Assembly: GCF_019443425.1 (NCBI RefSeq)
Contig: NZ_CP080382.1
Span: 744,001-808,000 of the forward strand
Source: Arthrobacter sp. PAMC25284
Lineage (GTDB): Bacteria; Actinomycetota; Actinomycetes; Actinomycetales; Micrococcaceae
DNA length: 64,000 nucleotides
Reading direction: 5' to 3'
The notes under the pieces are model-generated. The model made no database searches. It was not told where the DNA came from and saw only the letters and a program-made list of their open reading frames with translations. Positions 36,855-46,333 of the stretch are shown here, piece by piece (the first letter of the stretch is position 1; the number at the start of each line of letters is the position of its first letter). A program made the position numbers and the translations under genes.

Positions 36855-37031
36855 ATGAACAAAGCGCAAAGACGCGCCCACATCGAGCCGCCCTGTCCAC
36901 GGTGCGGCTCGAGGGTTGTTCCCATTTGGAAAGACGAGCGTTCCCACGCCGACTCGAAGCCTGAGTGGCGGGTCAGCGAACGGCAGTGCAGCTCCGCAGG
37001 ATGCGGTCTGCACGAGCCTTGCAACTGGTAG
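36855..37031 (+). CDS. Small zinc-ribbon-like protein
   Basis: A 58-residue ORF with GGGGGAATC before the ATG. It has two cysteine pairs: CPRC at residues 14-17, and C45 and C50 (QCSSAGCG), plus Cys56; spacing resembles a small zinc ribbon. Basic N-terminus (NKAQRRAH). No family is recognised. Zinc binding is inferred from the cysteine pattern only. Confidence 0.6.
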   Translation: MNKAQRRAHIEPPCPRCGSRVVPIWKDERSHADSKPEWRVSERQCSSAGCGLHEPCNW

Positions 37032-37124
37032 TCCAACCACGACGCCGGATCGCGCCCATGCGTCGGCGGCCACCGCTTGTGGCACCTCGCACCGACGGCC
37101 CTTCGTGCCATTGATTCGTGTGTG

Positions 37125-37159
37125 TATCGGGATGTATCGTTGACTATCGCTAACTGTCG
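37125..37159. promoter_or_regulatory. Four phased repeats upstream of padR
   Basis: TATCG occurs at 37125, 37135 and 37145, and TGTCG at 37155, exactly 10 bp apart, i.e. on one face of the helix. The array ends 25 bp before the PadR start, and a TTGACT hexamer (37140-37145) is embedded in it. This is a likely operator for PadR autoregulation. Confidence 0.55.
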
Positions 37160-37184
37160 TTCGCGACTCACAAAGGAGACCAGA

Positions 37185-37727
37185 ATGCGTAATTCATTCC
37201 CGGCGGGCGGATTCGGCGGCAACAACATCGACGGCATGTGGCAGGCCGTTGAGGAGTTGCGTTCACGGTTCGAGAAGGGCTCGGGAACCCGCGCCGGTCG
37301 CGGCGAGGTGCGCTCGGCGGTGCTGGCCCTGCTCGCTGAGCGGCCCATGCACGGCTACCAGATCATCCGTGAAATCGAGGAGCGCAGCCGTGGCAGCTGG
37401 AAGCCAAGTGCCGGCTCCGTCTATCCCACTTTGCAACTGTTGGCCGATGAGGGGTTCATCAGCGCCGAGGAATCCAATGGCCGCAAGATCTACTCACTGA
37501 CCGAAGCGGGCCGGGAGGACGTCGCGGGTGCCGATACGTCGGCGCCGTGGGAGTCAACGGGTCCGGCCTCCGGCACCGGGTTCGCGGCGCTGCCCAAGGC
37601 TGGCATCGAGCTCGCGCAGGCCGCGTCCCAGGTGGGTCGGACCGGCTCGCCGAAGCAGGTGCAGGAGGCCGTGAAGGTGCTTGACGACGCACGTCGTCGG
37701 CTGTACTCCATCCTCGCCCAGGACTGA
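37185..37727 (+). CDS. PadR family transcriptional regulator
   Basis: A 180-residue regulator. The PadR winged helix spans about residues 45-110 (EVRSAVLALLAERPMHGYQI, then SAGSVYPTLQLLADEGFI and EESNGRKIYSLTEAGRE). The C-terminal region is a helical dimerisation part. ATG at 37185 follows AAAGGAGAC; the longer in-frame extension crosses the repeat array and is rejected. It is 5 bp ahead of the AarF-type kinase gene, with which it forms an operon. Confidence 0.92.
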   Translation: MRNSFPAGGFGGNNIDGMWQAVEELRSRFEKGSGTRAGRGEVRSAVLALLAERPMHGYQIIREIEERSRGSWKPSAGSVYPTLQLLADEGFISAEESNGRKIYSLTEAGREDVAGADTSAPWESTGPASGTGFAALPKAGIELAQAASQVGRTGSPKQVQEAVKVLDDARRRLYSILAQD

Positions 37728-37732
37728 CGCGG

Positions 37733-39445
37733 GTGACGTCCGATCGTCGGGACCGGGCAGATCCGGTACCCGGCGCCGGGGACACCCGTGCCCGTTACCG
37801 GCGGATCCTGCGCTTTGCCGCGTGGCACCTCGCGGTGACCTGGTGGTTTGAGCTCGTCCTCCCCCGCGTCGGGCTGGTCAGGATCGCCGAACGCACCCGG
37901 ACCAAGAGGATGCTGCGCTTCGCGCAACGCTTCCGTGTGCTCGCGGTGGACCTTGGCGGCCTGATGATTAAGGTGGGTCAGTTCCTGTCATCCAGGCTCG
38001 ATGTGCTTCCGCCGGAAATCACCGCCGAATTGGAAGGTCTGCAGGACGAGGTGCCCCCCGTCCCGTTCAGCGCAATCCGCACTCTTGCCGAGGCGGAGCT
38101 GGGTGCGCCGCTGGATCAGGTGTTCGCCTCGGTTGAGGAGGCGCCAATCGCCGCCGCCTCCTTCGGGCAGGCGCACCGGGCACAGCTTCTTCACACCGAT
38201 GCCGCCGACACCGGGCTCGACAGCGTTGTCGTGAAGGTGCAACGGCCGGGCATCGAGGCAATCGTCGACGTCGATCTGGCCGCACTGCGCAAAGTGGGCG
38301 GCTGGCTCAGCCACATCCGCCTCGTGTCCAATCGTGCGGACATGCCCGCACTGGTCGAGGAGTTTGCGCAGATCAGTCTCGAGGAAATCGACTACCGGCA
38401 GGAGGCGGCCAATTCAGTACGCTTTGCTGCCGACTTTGCCGACGACGGCAGGGTGGCTGTGCCCGACGTCGTCTGGGAGCGGAGCACGCGCCGTGTGCTC
38501 ACCCTCGAAGATGTCACGGCCATCAAGATCACCGATTCGGCTGCGCTTCGGGCGGCGGGCATCGATCCGGCGCAGGTTGCCCCGGTTTTCGCGTCGGTCA
38601 TGTTCGACCAGCTGTTCACGAACGGCTTTTTCCACGCCGATCCGCACCCCGGCAATATCTTTGTCACTCCGACTGCCGATTTAACGGCGGAGCACCCCTG
38701 GAAGCTGACGTTCATCGACTTCGGCATGATGGGCGAGGTTCCGACCAGCACCCGCAGCGGCCTGCGGAAGCTGCTGATCGCGGCGGCCTCGCGTGACGGG
38801 AAGGGGTTGGTGGCCGCGATCAGCGATGTGGGTGTGCTGGTGCCCTCGGCCGACACGGCCGAGCTTGAGCGGGCGCTGACGCACGCGTTCGCCCGGTTTG
38901 GCGGGATGGGCTTCGCCGAGCTTCGCGAAGTGGATCCGCGGGAGTTCCTAGATTTCGCGGTGGAGTTCGGCGACCTGGTCCGCTCGCTGCCGTTCCAGTT
39001 GCCGGAGAACTTCCTGCTCATCATCCGCGCGATGTCACTGACGTCGGGGGTGTGCAGCTCGCTGGACGCACGGTTCAATCTGTGGGACTCGGTCGAACCC
39101 TATGCGGCGCAGCTGCTGCGCGACGAGCGAGGCAACATCGTCCAGGACGTGGCCCAACAGGCGCTCGACGCCGCCGGGCTCGCCCTGCGTCTGCCCAAAC
39201 GCCTCGATGGGCTTCTTACCCGGATCGAGGACGGATCACTGTCGGTTGCCAACCCGCGCCTCGAACGGCAGATGGCACGGCTTGACCGCACGGCGCAGCG
39301 AGCGGCATCGGCACTGATCTTCGGTGCCCTGCTCATCGCAGGAGCCGTGGTCCGGGCAAACGACACGGTGCTCGGCAGCGTGCTGATGATCGTGTCTGTG
39401 GTTCCGCTGCTGCACGGGCTCTGGGTGGGGCGCCGCGGCCTCTAG
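37733..39445 (+). CDS. AarF/UbiB (ABC1) family protein kinase-like
   Basis: A 570-residue ABC1 kinase. The family KxGQ motif (MIKVGQFLSSRLDVLP), the alanine-rich AAASFGQAHRAQL loop, the catalytic HADPHPGNIFV and metal-binding FIDFGMMG are in the normal order, followed by a C-terminal membrane segment (ALIFGALLIAGAVV and the following helix). UbiB homologues act in quinone or lipid metabolism by ATP hydrolysis at the membrane. GTG start. It lies between padR and the ole cluster; a functional link to hydrocarbon lipids is possible but unproven. Confidence 0.93.
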   Translation: MTSDRRDRADPVPGAGDTRARYRRILRFAAWHLAVTWWFELVLPRVGLVRIAERTRTKRMLRFAQRFRVLAVDLGGLMIKVGQFLSSRLDVLPPEITAELEGLQDEVPPVPFSAIRTLAEAELGAPLDQVFASVEEAPIAAASFGQAHRAQLLHTDAADTGLDSVVVKVQRPGIEAIVDVDLAALRKVGGWLSHIRLVSNRADMPALVEEFAQISLEEIDYRQEAANSVRFAADFADDGRVAVPDVVWERSTRRVLTLEDVTAIKITDSAALRAAGIDPAQVAPVFASVMFDQLFTNGFFHADPHPGNIFVTPTADLTAEHPWKLTFIDFGMMGEVPTSTRSGLRKLLIAAASRDGKGLVAAISDVGVLVPSADTAELERALTHAFARFGGMGFAELREVDPREFLDFAVEFGDLVRSLPFQLPENFLLIIRAMSLTSGVCSSLDARFNLWDSVEPYAAQLLRDERGNIVQDVAQQALDAAGLALRLPKRLDGLLTRIEDGSLSVANPRLERQMARLDRTAQRAASALIFGALLIAGAVVRANDTVLGSVLMIVSVVPLLHGLWVGRRGL

Positions 39446-39560
39446 GTTCTTTGGGGTATGCAGGAACTAAGCTGCACCGGGCATAGTTAAGCACTCGGGC
39501 TTGTGTTTGAAGGTGCGAGCAACCGCCCGGGCACGGGACGGACACGAACAGGGGCTTGAT

Positions 39561-40583
39561 TTGATAGGGAATGCGACCTTCCGGCACCGCAATACCGCCT
39601 TGCTATCGGTAAGCAGCGTCGAGGCCCCGAAGGTCGTCAGTTCCGCGGAGTTCGACCACATGCTGGCACCGACGCTGCAGCGCCTGAAGTTCCCCCCGAA
39701 CCTGCTCGAACGGGTCGCCGGCATCACGCACCGGCGCTGGTGGACCCCGGGGACATCGTTTGACGACGCGGCCACCGAGGCGGGCGCGAAGGCCTTGGCC
39801 GAGTCCGGCGTCGCAGCGTCCGAGGTGGGCCTGCTGATCAACACTTCCGTCACGCGCCGCAGCCTCGAACCGTCCGTCGCGGTGAAGATCCACCACGGAC
39901 TTGGCATGCCGTCGTCAGCCATGAACTTCGACGTGGCCAACGCATGCCTCGGATTCATCAACGGCATAACCCTGGCGGCGAACATGATCGACTCCGGCCA
40001 GATCAAGTACGCGGTGATCGTCAACGGTGAGGATGCCCAACCCACGCAGGAGGCCACCCTGGCCCGGCTGCAGCGACCCGAGACGACCCGGGCTGACTTC
40101 CACCGGGAATTCGCCACGCTCACCCTGGGTTCCGGAGCCGCCGCTGCCGTCCTGGGCCCGGCGGACCAGCACCCCGGAGCGCATCGGATCATCGGCGGCG
40201 TGATGCGCGCCGGCACCGAACATCATGAACTCTGTGTGGGCGGACTCGACGGCATGGCCACCGACACCAAGGGCCTGCTCGACGGCGGCCTGCAGCTCGT
40301 GGTCGATGCCTGGCGCGAGGCCCAACCGGAGTGGAACTGGGCCTCGATGGACCGGTACGTCACGCACCAAGTGAGCAATGCCTACACGCAGGCCATCATT
40401 GGAGCCATCGGCCTGGACCCGGACAAGGTGCCGATCACGTTTCCGCACTGGGGCAACGTGGGCCCGGCGTCGCTCCCGATGACTCTCGCAGCCGAAGCGC
40501 AGACCCTCGGAACCGGCGACCGTGTTCTATGCGTGGGTGTCGGGTCCGGCCTGAACACCGCCATGGTGGAAATTGTATGGTGA
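39561..40583 (+). CDS. oleA: OleA, thiolase-type fatty acyl condensing enzyme
   Basis: A 340-residue FabH-fold enzyme. The active-site residues are Cys129 (NACLGFING), His269 (YVTHQVSNA) and Asn299 (HWGNVGP). OleA condenses two fatty acyl-CoAs head to head into a beta-keto acid. The opening GNATFRHRNTALLSV matches Micrococcus-type OleA, so TTG at 39561 is chosen; CAGGGG is 6 nt upstream. The next gene is the OleBC fusion, overlapping by 7 bp. Confidence 0.93.
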   Translation: MIGNATFRHRNTALLSVSSVEAPKVVSSAEFDHMLAPTLQRLKFPPNLLERVAGITHRRWWTPGTSFDDAATEAGAKALAESGVAASEVGLLINTSVTRRSLEPSVAVKIHHGLGMPSSAMNFDVANACLGFINGITLAANMIDSGQIKYAVIVNGEDAQPTQEATLARLQRPETTRADFHREFATLTLGSGAAAAVLGPADQHPGAHRIIGGVMRAGTEHHELCVGGLDGMATDTKGLLDGGLQLVVDAWREAQPEWNWASMDRYVTHQVSNAYTQAIIGAIGLDPDKVPITFPHWGNVGPASLPMTLAAEAQTLGTGDRVLCVGVGSGLNTAMVEIVW

Positions 40584-43320
40584 ATGCCCGCTGGCCCGGC
40601 GTCGACCCCGAATGGTCGCGGGACATCGACGTGGCGTCCTCCTCCGCCGCGGATGAGCCCGGGAGAATGCGCCGCTGGCATCTGCTCGACAACGCCGCCC
40701 AGCTCTCCCGCCGCGGCCTGACTCCTGCCGGCACCCTGTTGTGCGTGCACGGCAACCCGACGTGGTCCTACCTGTGGCGCGCCCTGCTGGCCGCCGGTTC
40801 CGATCCCGCACATCCGTGGCGCGTGGTGGCGGTGGACCAGCTGGACATGGGCTTCTCCGAGCGCACGGGCACGTTCCGCCGCCTGGCGGACCGGATCAAC
40901 GACCTGGGCGACCTCACCACTGCGCTCGGGCTGGATGGCCCGGTGGTTACCGTTGGCCACGACTGGGGCGGCGTGATCAGCCTCGGCTGGGCCTTGGCCC
41001 AGCCGCAGCAGCTGGCCGGCGTCGTCCTGACCAATACCGCAGTGCACCAGCCCGCCAACTCGTCCATCCCGCCGGCGCTGCGGCTTGCCCTGCACCCGGC
41101 CGTGCACCGCTGGGGAACCACGACGTCGGACGCCTTCCTGCGGGTGACCCACTCCCTGGCGCACCCGCCGCTGGCCGCGGACGTCCGCGCCGCCTACACG
41201 GCTCCCTATCGGAGCGCCGGCCGCCGCACCGGCGTGGGAAACTTTGTCGCGGACATTCCCGCGGACCCGTCCCACCCGAGCTTCCCCGCGCTCAACCGCG
41301 TCGCCGAAGGGATACGCGGGCTGAGCGTTCCGGCCCTGATGCTCTGGGGGCCCGCGGGACCCGATCTTCTCCGACCGCTACCTCAAGGACCTCATCAGCC
41401 GGCTGCCGCACGCGAAAGTCCACCGCTTCGAGGGCGCCGGCCACTTGGTCGCCGAGGACCGGGATATCGCCACCCCCGTCTTTGAGTGGCTTGCTGATCT
41501 CGGCCGGGACAGCGGACCCGCGGACGCCGAGGCAGGTTCCCCAACGGCGGCTCCCCTGGCGCCTGTAGTAACGACGCCGGTTTCCTCATCGGCGGCTTCC
41601 CCAACCGCGACGTCCCCAGGCAGGATGCCGAACACCCAGACGCCTTCGCTGTGGGCGCCGCTTACCGACCTCGCGGCAGGACCCGCCAGCGCGGATACCG
41701 CCGTCGCGGAGATGGACGCGGACGGCACGGTGGCCCGCTCACTGAACTGGCAGGACCTCGAACACAACATTGCCGCCGTTGCTGCCGGACTGCAGGAAAC
41801 CGGCGTCCGGCCAGGCAACCGGGTCAGCCTGATGGTTCCACCGGGCGTGGACCTGACCGTGGTCCTCTACGCCTGCCTGCGGCTGGGCGCCGTGGTGGTG
41901 GTGGCCGACGCAGGCCTGGGCACCCGCGGTCTGAGCCGCGCCGTCAAAGGCGCCACCCCGGATTTCCTCATCGGCATCGACAAGGCCCTTGCCGCCGCAT
42001 CCGTGCTTGGCTGGCCGGGACGGCGCATCAGCATCCGGGACCTGCCACCGATCCGCCGCCGGCTCCTCGCCGTCGAGACCTCACTTCCCGCGCTCGCCCG
42101 CCGGGGCAAACTCCTGGCCAAAACCGTGCCGCTACAGGCACCGGACGCGGACGCGCCGGCAGCAGTGCTCTTCACCTCGGGATCCACCGGCCCAGCGAAG
42201 GGGGTCCTCTACACCCACGGTCGGCTTGCCGCGATGCGGGACACAGTGGCCGGGACGCTGGGGATCCGCCCGGGCGCACGCCTGGTGGCGGGTTTCGCTC
42301 CATTCGCCCTGCTGGGACCGGCCCTGGGCGCCGTCTCGGTGACGCCCGCCATGGACGTGACGGCTCCCCGCACGCTGACCGCCCAAGCCTTGGCTAACGC
42401 CGCGGCAGCCGTTAACGCCACGGTGGTGTTCGCCTCCCCCGCGGCGCTGCGCAACGTCCTGGCCACCCGGGACGGCCTGGGCTCCGCCGGGTACCAGGCA
42501 CTGGAGCGTGTGGAGCTGCTGCTCTCCGCCGGCGCGCCCGTTCCCGAGCCCCTGCTCGCCGACGTGCAGCGGCTGCTGCCCCGGGCCTCGCTGCACACCC
42601 CCTACGGAATGACCGAGGCGCTGCCCGTTACCGACATCAGCCTGGAACAGATCCGCACCGCCGCGGCGGACGCGGCCGCCGGCACCATGGCCGGCGCCGG
42701 CAACGGCGTGTGTGTCGGCCTTCCCGTGCACGGCGCCCGGGTCGCCATCATCCCGCTCGCCGCTGACGGCACAGCCCCGGGTGACGTGCCTGTCACCGAG
42801 CCGGGAGTGACCGGCGAAATCCTCGTGTGCGCCCCGCACGTGAAGGAGTCCTACGACAGGCTCTGGCTGACCCAGCGCGATAGCGCGCGCACGCCCGGGT
42901 GGCACCGCACCGGCGACGTCGGGCACTTCGACGCCGCCGGCCGGCTGTGGGTGGAGGGACGCCTCGCACACGTGGTGACGGCGCCGGGTGCTGCTCTCAC
43001 GCCCGTCGGCGTGGAGCAAGCCATCGAACTCCTGGACGACGTCGGGCTGGCCGCCGTCGTCGGGGTTGGGCCGTCCGGGACGCAGGCCGTCGTCGCCGTC
43101 GTCGAGACCCTACCGCCCGTCCGCCGGGCCGGCCCCCGCCGCACCGGAGCTCGCGGGGAGGGTCCGGGACGCGGCCCGGCTGGCAGGCGTCAGCATCTCC
43201 GCCGTGCTCGCAGTCCCTTCCCTGCCAACTGACATCCGCCACAACGCCAAGATTGACCGGACCCGTCTGGCCCGCTGGGCTTCGGCGGTGCTGGCCGGCG
43301 GCCGGCCGGGTACGCCATGA
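40577..43320 (+). pseudogene. oleBC: OleBC fusion (beta-lactone decarboxylase + beta-lactone synthetase), two frameshifts
   Basis: N-terminal part: alpha/beta hydrolase of the haloalkane-dehalogenase type, nucleophile Asp129 in GHDWGGV, the OleB beta-lactone decarboxylase. It joins by an alanine/proline-rich linker to an AMP-ligase (LFTSGSTGPAKGVLYTH, TPYGMTEALPV, WHRTGDVGHFD), the OleC beta-lactone synthetase. Frameshifts occur at GGGGG (41346-41350; next frame SDRYLKDLISRLPH) and CCCCC (43133-43137; next frame PELAGRVRDAARLAG). Removing one base at each restores one continuous fusion of about 913 residues, as known in Micrococcus. It ends in an ATGA overlap with oleD. Confidence 0.9.
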
Positions 43321-44294
43321 GGGTCCTCGTCACCGGAGCGAGCGGTCTACTCGGAGGTGAAGTGGCCCGGGTGCTGGTCCGGCAGGGCCACGCCGTCACC
43401 ACATTCCAGCGCCGTCCCGCAGAGGTCGACGGCGCCGTGGACATCGCCGGGTCCATCACCGATGACAACGCCGTCGCTCGCGCCGTCGCGGGTGCGGAGG
43501 GCGTCATCCACCTGGCCGCGAAGGTCTCCTTCACCGGACGGGCTGCGGATTTCGACGCGGTGAATGTGGCGGGTACGCGCCGCCTGCTCCGCGCTGCCCG
43601 CGAGGCCGGGGTGCGGGACCTGGTGTTCGTCTCCTCCCCCTCCGTGGCAAATTCCGGTGCCGCCATCGCCGGGCTGGGCGCCGGGCCGGCGGATCCGGTC
43701 CGCGCGCACGGCACCTACTCGCGCACGAAGGCCGAGGCCGAGTTGCTGGCGCTGGCCGCAGACTCGCGGCAGTTCCGGGTCGCGGCCGTGCGCCCGCACA
43801 TCGTCTGGGGTCCGGGCGACACACAGCTGGTGGAGCGGGTCCTGGACCGTGCTGGCCGCGGCCGGCTGCCGCTGCTCGACGCCGGCGCGGCCCTGATCGA
43901 CACCACCTATGTGGACAATGCGGCCTCGGCCATCGTCGCCGCGCTGCACCGGATGGAGCACATCCACGGTAGGGCGCTCGTCGTCAGCAATGGCGAACCG
44001 CGGCCGGTCGGCGAACTGTTGGCGGGCATCTGCGTCGCGGGCGGCGTCCGGGCGCCGTCGTGGACGGTGCCGGGCAGACTCGCCCGGGCGGCAGGATCGG
44101 TGGTGGAGAAGGTCTGGACTCTGGCTGCCCGGGACGGGGAGCCGCCGATGACCAGGTTCCTCGCCGAGCAGCTTTCGACCGCCCACTGGTTCGACCAGCG
44201 CGAGACCCGCGAACTCCTCGACTGGACTCCCGCAGTCTCACTCGACGAGGGCCTGGCGAAGCTGGCGGAGTACTACGTCGTTCGGGGCCGCTAA
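43317..44294 (+). CDS. oleD: OleD, 2-alkyl-3-oxoalkanoate reductase
   Basis: A 325-residue extended SDR. NADPH-binding TGASGLLGGEVARVL at the N-terminus, the catalytic YxxxK (TYSRTKAEAE), and RPHIVWGPGD. OleD reduces the beta-keto acid from OleA to the beta-hydroxy acid used by OleC. The start overlaps the oleBC stop (ATGA), and a strong hairpin follows the gene, so oleA-oleBC-oleD is one operon. Confidence 0.92.
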   Translation: MRVLVTGASGLLGGEVARVLVRQGHAVTTFQRRPAEVDGAVDIAGSITDDNAVARAVAGAEGVIHLAAKVSFTGRAADFDAVNVAGTRRLLRAAREAGVRDLVFVSSPSVANSGAAIAGLGAGPADPVRAHGTYSRTKAEAELLALAADSRQFRVAAVRPHIVWGPGDTQLVERVLDRAGRGRLPLLDAGAALIDTTYVDNAASAIVAALHRMEHIHGRALVVSNGEPRPVGELLAGICVAGGVRAPSWTVPGRLARAAGSVVEKVWTLAARDGEPPMTRFLAEQLSTAHWFDQRETRELLDWTPAVSLDEGLAKLAEYYVVRGR

Positions 44295-44315
44295 CGCTGC
44301 AAACTTGAACAATTC

Positions 44316-44335
44316 CTGAGCGGGGGCCCGCTCAG
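44316..44335 (+). terminator. Hairpin ending the ole operon
   Basis: A perfect 9-bp stem (CTGAGCGGG with CCCGCTCAG) and a 2-nt centre, 21 bp after the oleD stop. No T-tract. It lies before the start of the ABC exporter operon. Confidence 0.5.
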
Positions 44336-44444
44336 AACGTGTGGGGTCCCGGGCATGCCCTCCGAGGTTCGAAGGGCCTCAACCTTTATGCTGAATGCGC
44401 ATCCCTCGCAGAGGTTCTGTGGGGAGTTACCGATTGGGGCAGGG

Positions 44445-45623
44445 ATGAGAGTATTCAGGCGTGTCATTTTGCCGGCGGCGTGGCTGGCCGTGTTCGCCGT
44501 CATCGCGGTGGCGTTGGTCAAGATCGCGTTCATCGACGGACTGCAAACAGGGCCGGCCATTGCTGGCCCGTCGGCCGAAGTCGCGGTTCCGGTGGTTCAG
44601 GCATCCCGTGCGACGGTAACCAACACAGTTCAGGTCAAGGCGACTGTGCAGAGTGATCCGGCGGTGGGCGTCCGCAACACCGCCGCCGGCCTCGTAACGC
44701 ACATCTTCTTGGAACCCGGGGCGAAAGTGGTTTCGGGAACTCCTCTGTATCAGGTCCGTAGTGAAGTGGTGCCTGAACTGTCGGCTTCTGCCGCCATGAC
44801 CGCAGGCCTCGACGGGTCGGGGAGCCCGCAGTCGCGGACCGCCATGCTGCCGACCTACAGGTATACCGATGTGGTGGCTTCTGCTTCCGGTGAGCTCAAG
44901 GTCTTGGATGTGCTTCTCAACCAGCAGGTCAACGTCGGTCAGTCCTTGGGTTCGGTTGATCCCGGGACTTTCGCCGTCAGGGGCTCTATCGACGCTGCGC
45001 AGCAGTACCGGCTCTTGGCCAGGCCCTCGTCAGCTCAGGTATCCCTGGTTGGCGGACCGGCGCCGTTCACTTGCCCGTCGGTCGCCCTGGTGGGTGCGAC
45101 CAGCACCACAGAAGGCGGTGGTTCCGGCGGGCTCTCCGGCGGGGTCAGCCGCTCCGTTCCCTACGCGATGATAGGCCCGGGATCCAGCGGCGGCGCACCC
45201 GAACAGGGCGGGACCCCCACGGGGACGCTCAGCTGCGCCGTCCCCGCCGGGGTTGAGGTCTTCGCTGGACTGGGCGCAACCATGACGGTCACGGCCGGGG
45301 AGGCCGTCGACGTCGTGACCGTGCCTCTCACCTCCGTGGAAGGCAGCGTTAAGGAGGGCGTGGTGTGGCTGGCGTCGCCGAACATGAACCCCGGCCCGGA
45401 AGAGGCACCGGCAGGGCGTGGTTCCCCCATGGATTCCGGCGGCCGTTCTGCCGACGAGCCTCAACAGCGGAAGGTCCAGCTGGGTCTCAACGACGGCTCA
45501 GTGGTCGAGGTGGTCTCCGGCCTCGCCGAAGGAGAATCGATTCTTGAGTTCATCCCGGGAGCACCCGCGCAGATGTCCCCCGGATCCCAGTTCGGCTCCC
45601 CGGCCTACCCGATGGGAGGGTGA
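44445..45623 (+). CDS. Membrane fusion protein of an ABC exporter (MacA/HlyD-like)
   Basis: A 392-residue protein with an N-terminal membrane anchor (RVILPAAWLAVFAVIAVALV), then a lipoyl/barrel-type region (AAGLVTHIFLEPGAKVVSGTPLY) and a beta-barrel segment (TVTAGEAVDVVTVPLTSV). A glycine/serine-rich insert lies in the middle (GGGSGGLSGGVS). It is first in an operon with an ATPase and an FtsX-like permease, so it is the periplasmic-type adaptor of a MacAB-like exporter. ATG at 44445 is preferred since the membrane anchor follows directly. Confidence 0.82.
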   Translation: MRVFRRVILPAAWLAVFAVIAVALVKIAFIDGLQTGPAIAGPSAEVAVPVVQASRATVTNTVQVKATVQSDPAVGVRNTAAGLVTHIFLEPGAKVVSGTPLYQVRSEVVPELSASAAMTAGLDGSGSPQSRTAMLPTYRYTDVVASASGELKVLDVLLNQQVNVGQSLGSVDPGTFAVRGSIDAAQQYRLLARPSSAQVSLVGGPAPFTCPSVALVGATSTTEGGGSGGLSGGVSRSVPYAMIGPGSSGGAPEQGGTPTGTLSCAVPAGVEVFAGLGATMTVTAGEAVDVVTVPLTSVEGSVKEGVVWLASPNMNPGPEEAPAGRGSPMDSGGRSADEPQQRKVQLGLNDGSVVEVVSGLAEGESILEFIPGAPAQMSPGSQFGSPAYPMGG

Positions 45624-46333
45624 CGGTGGAGGAGCTGGTAGCCCTGAGAGGCGTTACCCGGACGGTCCGGCTACCCGATGACCAGGAGCTCCACATTCTC
45701 CGCGGCGTCGACCTCACCGTGAACAGCGGCGACCACACTGCAGTGGTCGGACGCTCCGGCTGCGGTAAATCCACGCTGTTGAATCTGCTGGGGCTCCTGG
45801 ACGTTCCCACCGGTGGCGAACTGACATTTTTGGGAACGCCCGTGCAACACCTGCGCGACAGCGCCCGGGCCAGGCTGCGCGGGGAGGCCGTCGGGTTCGT
45901 GTTCTAGCAATTCAACCTCTTGCCTGGCAGAAGCGCCCTGGACAACGTGATGACGCCCTTGCTCTACGCCGGCGGGAAGCAGTTCTGGCGACGACGGGAG
46001 ATAGCCATGGACATCCTTGACCGGGTGGGCCTGGCCCACCGCGCCCGGACCATGCCCACCATGCTCTCCGGCGGCGAACAGCAACGCGTGGCCATCGCCA
46101 GGGCGCTGGTCCGCCGCCCACGCCTGATCCTTGCAGATGAACCCACCGGCGCCCTGGACGTGGACACAGGCCAGACAGTCATGGCGCTGCTGGACACAGT
46201 GGCCACGGAATCCGGCGCCGCACTGATCACCATCACCCATGACGTCAACGTCGCAGCCCTGGCCAGGGCCTGCTACCGGCTCGAGACCGGTGTGCTCTCG
46301 GCCGCCGCAATCCCCACGGGAGCGAACGCATGA
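45620..46333 (+). pseudogene. ABC exporter ATPase (MacB/LolD type) with in-frame amber codon
   Basis: A MacB/LolD-type ATPase of about 237 residues: Walker A GRSGCGKST, signature [16 protein letters not shown], Walker [13 protein letters not shown], and H-loop ITHDV. At 45905-45907 the codon is TAG in the same frame (FVF-TAG-QFNLLP). The family has Gln there (the Q-loop, CAG), so a single C-to-T change explains it. No frameshift is needed. The gene overlaps its neighbours by 4 bp on both sides and its 3' half is fully conserved, which speaks for recent mutation, sequence error, or suppression. Confidence 0.85.
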
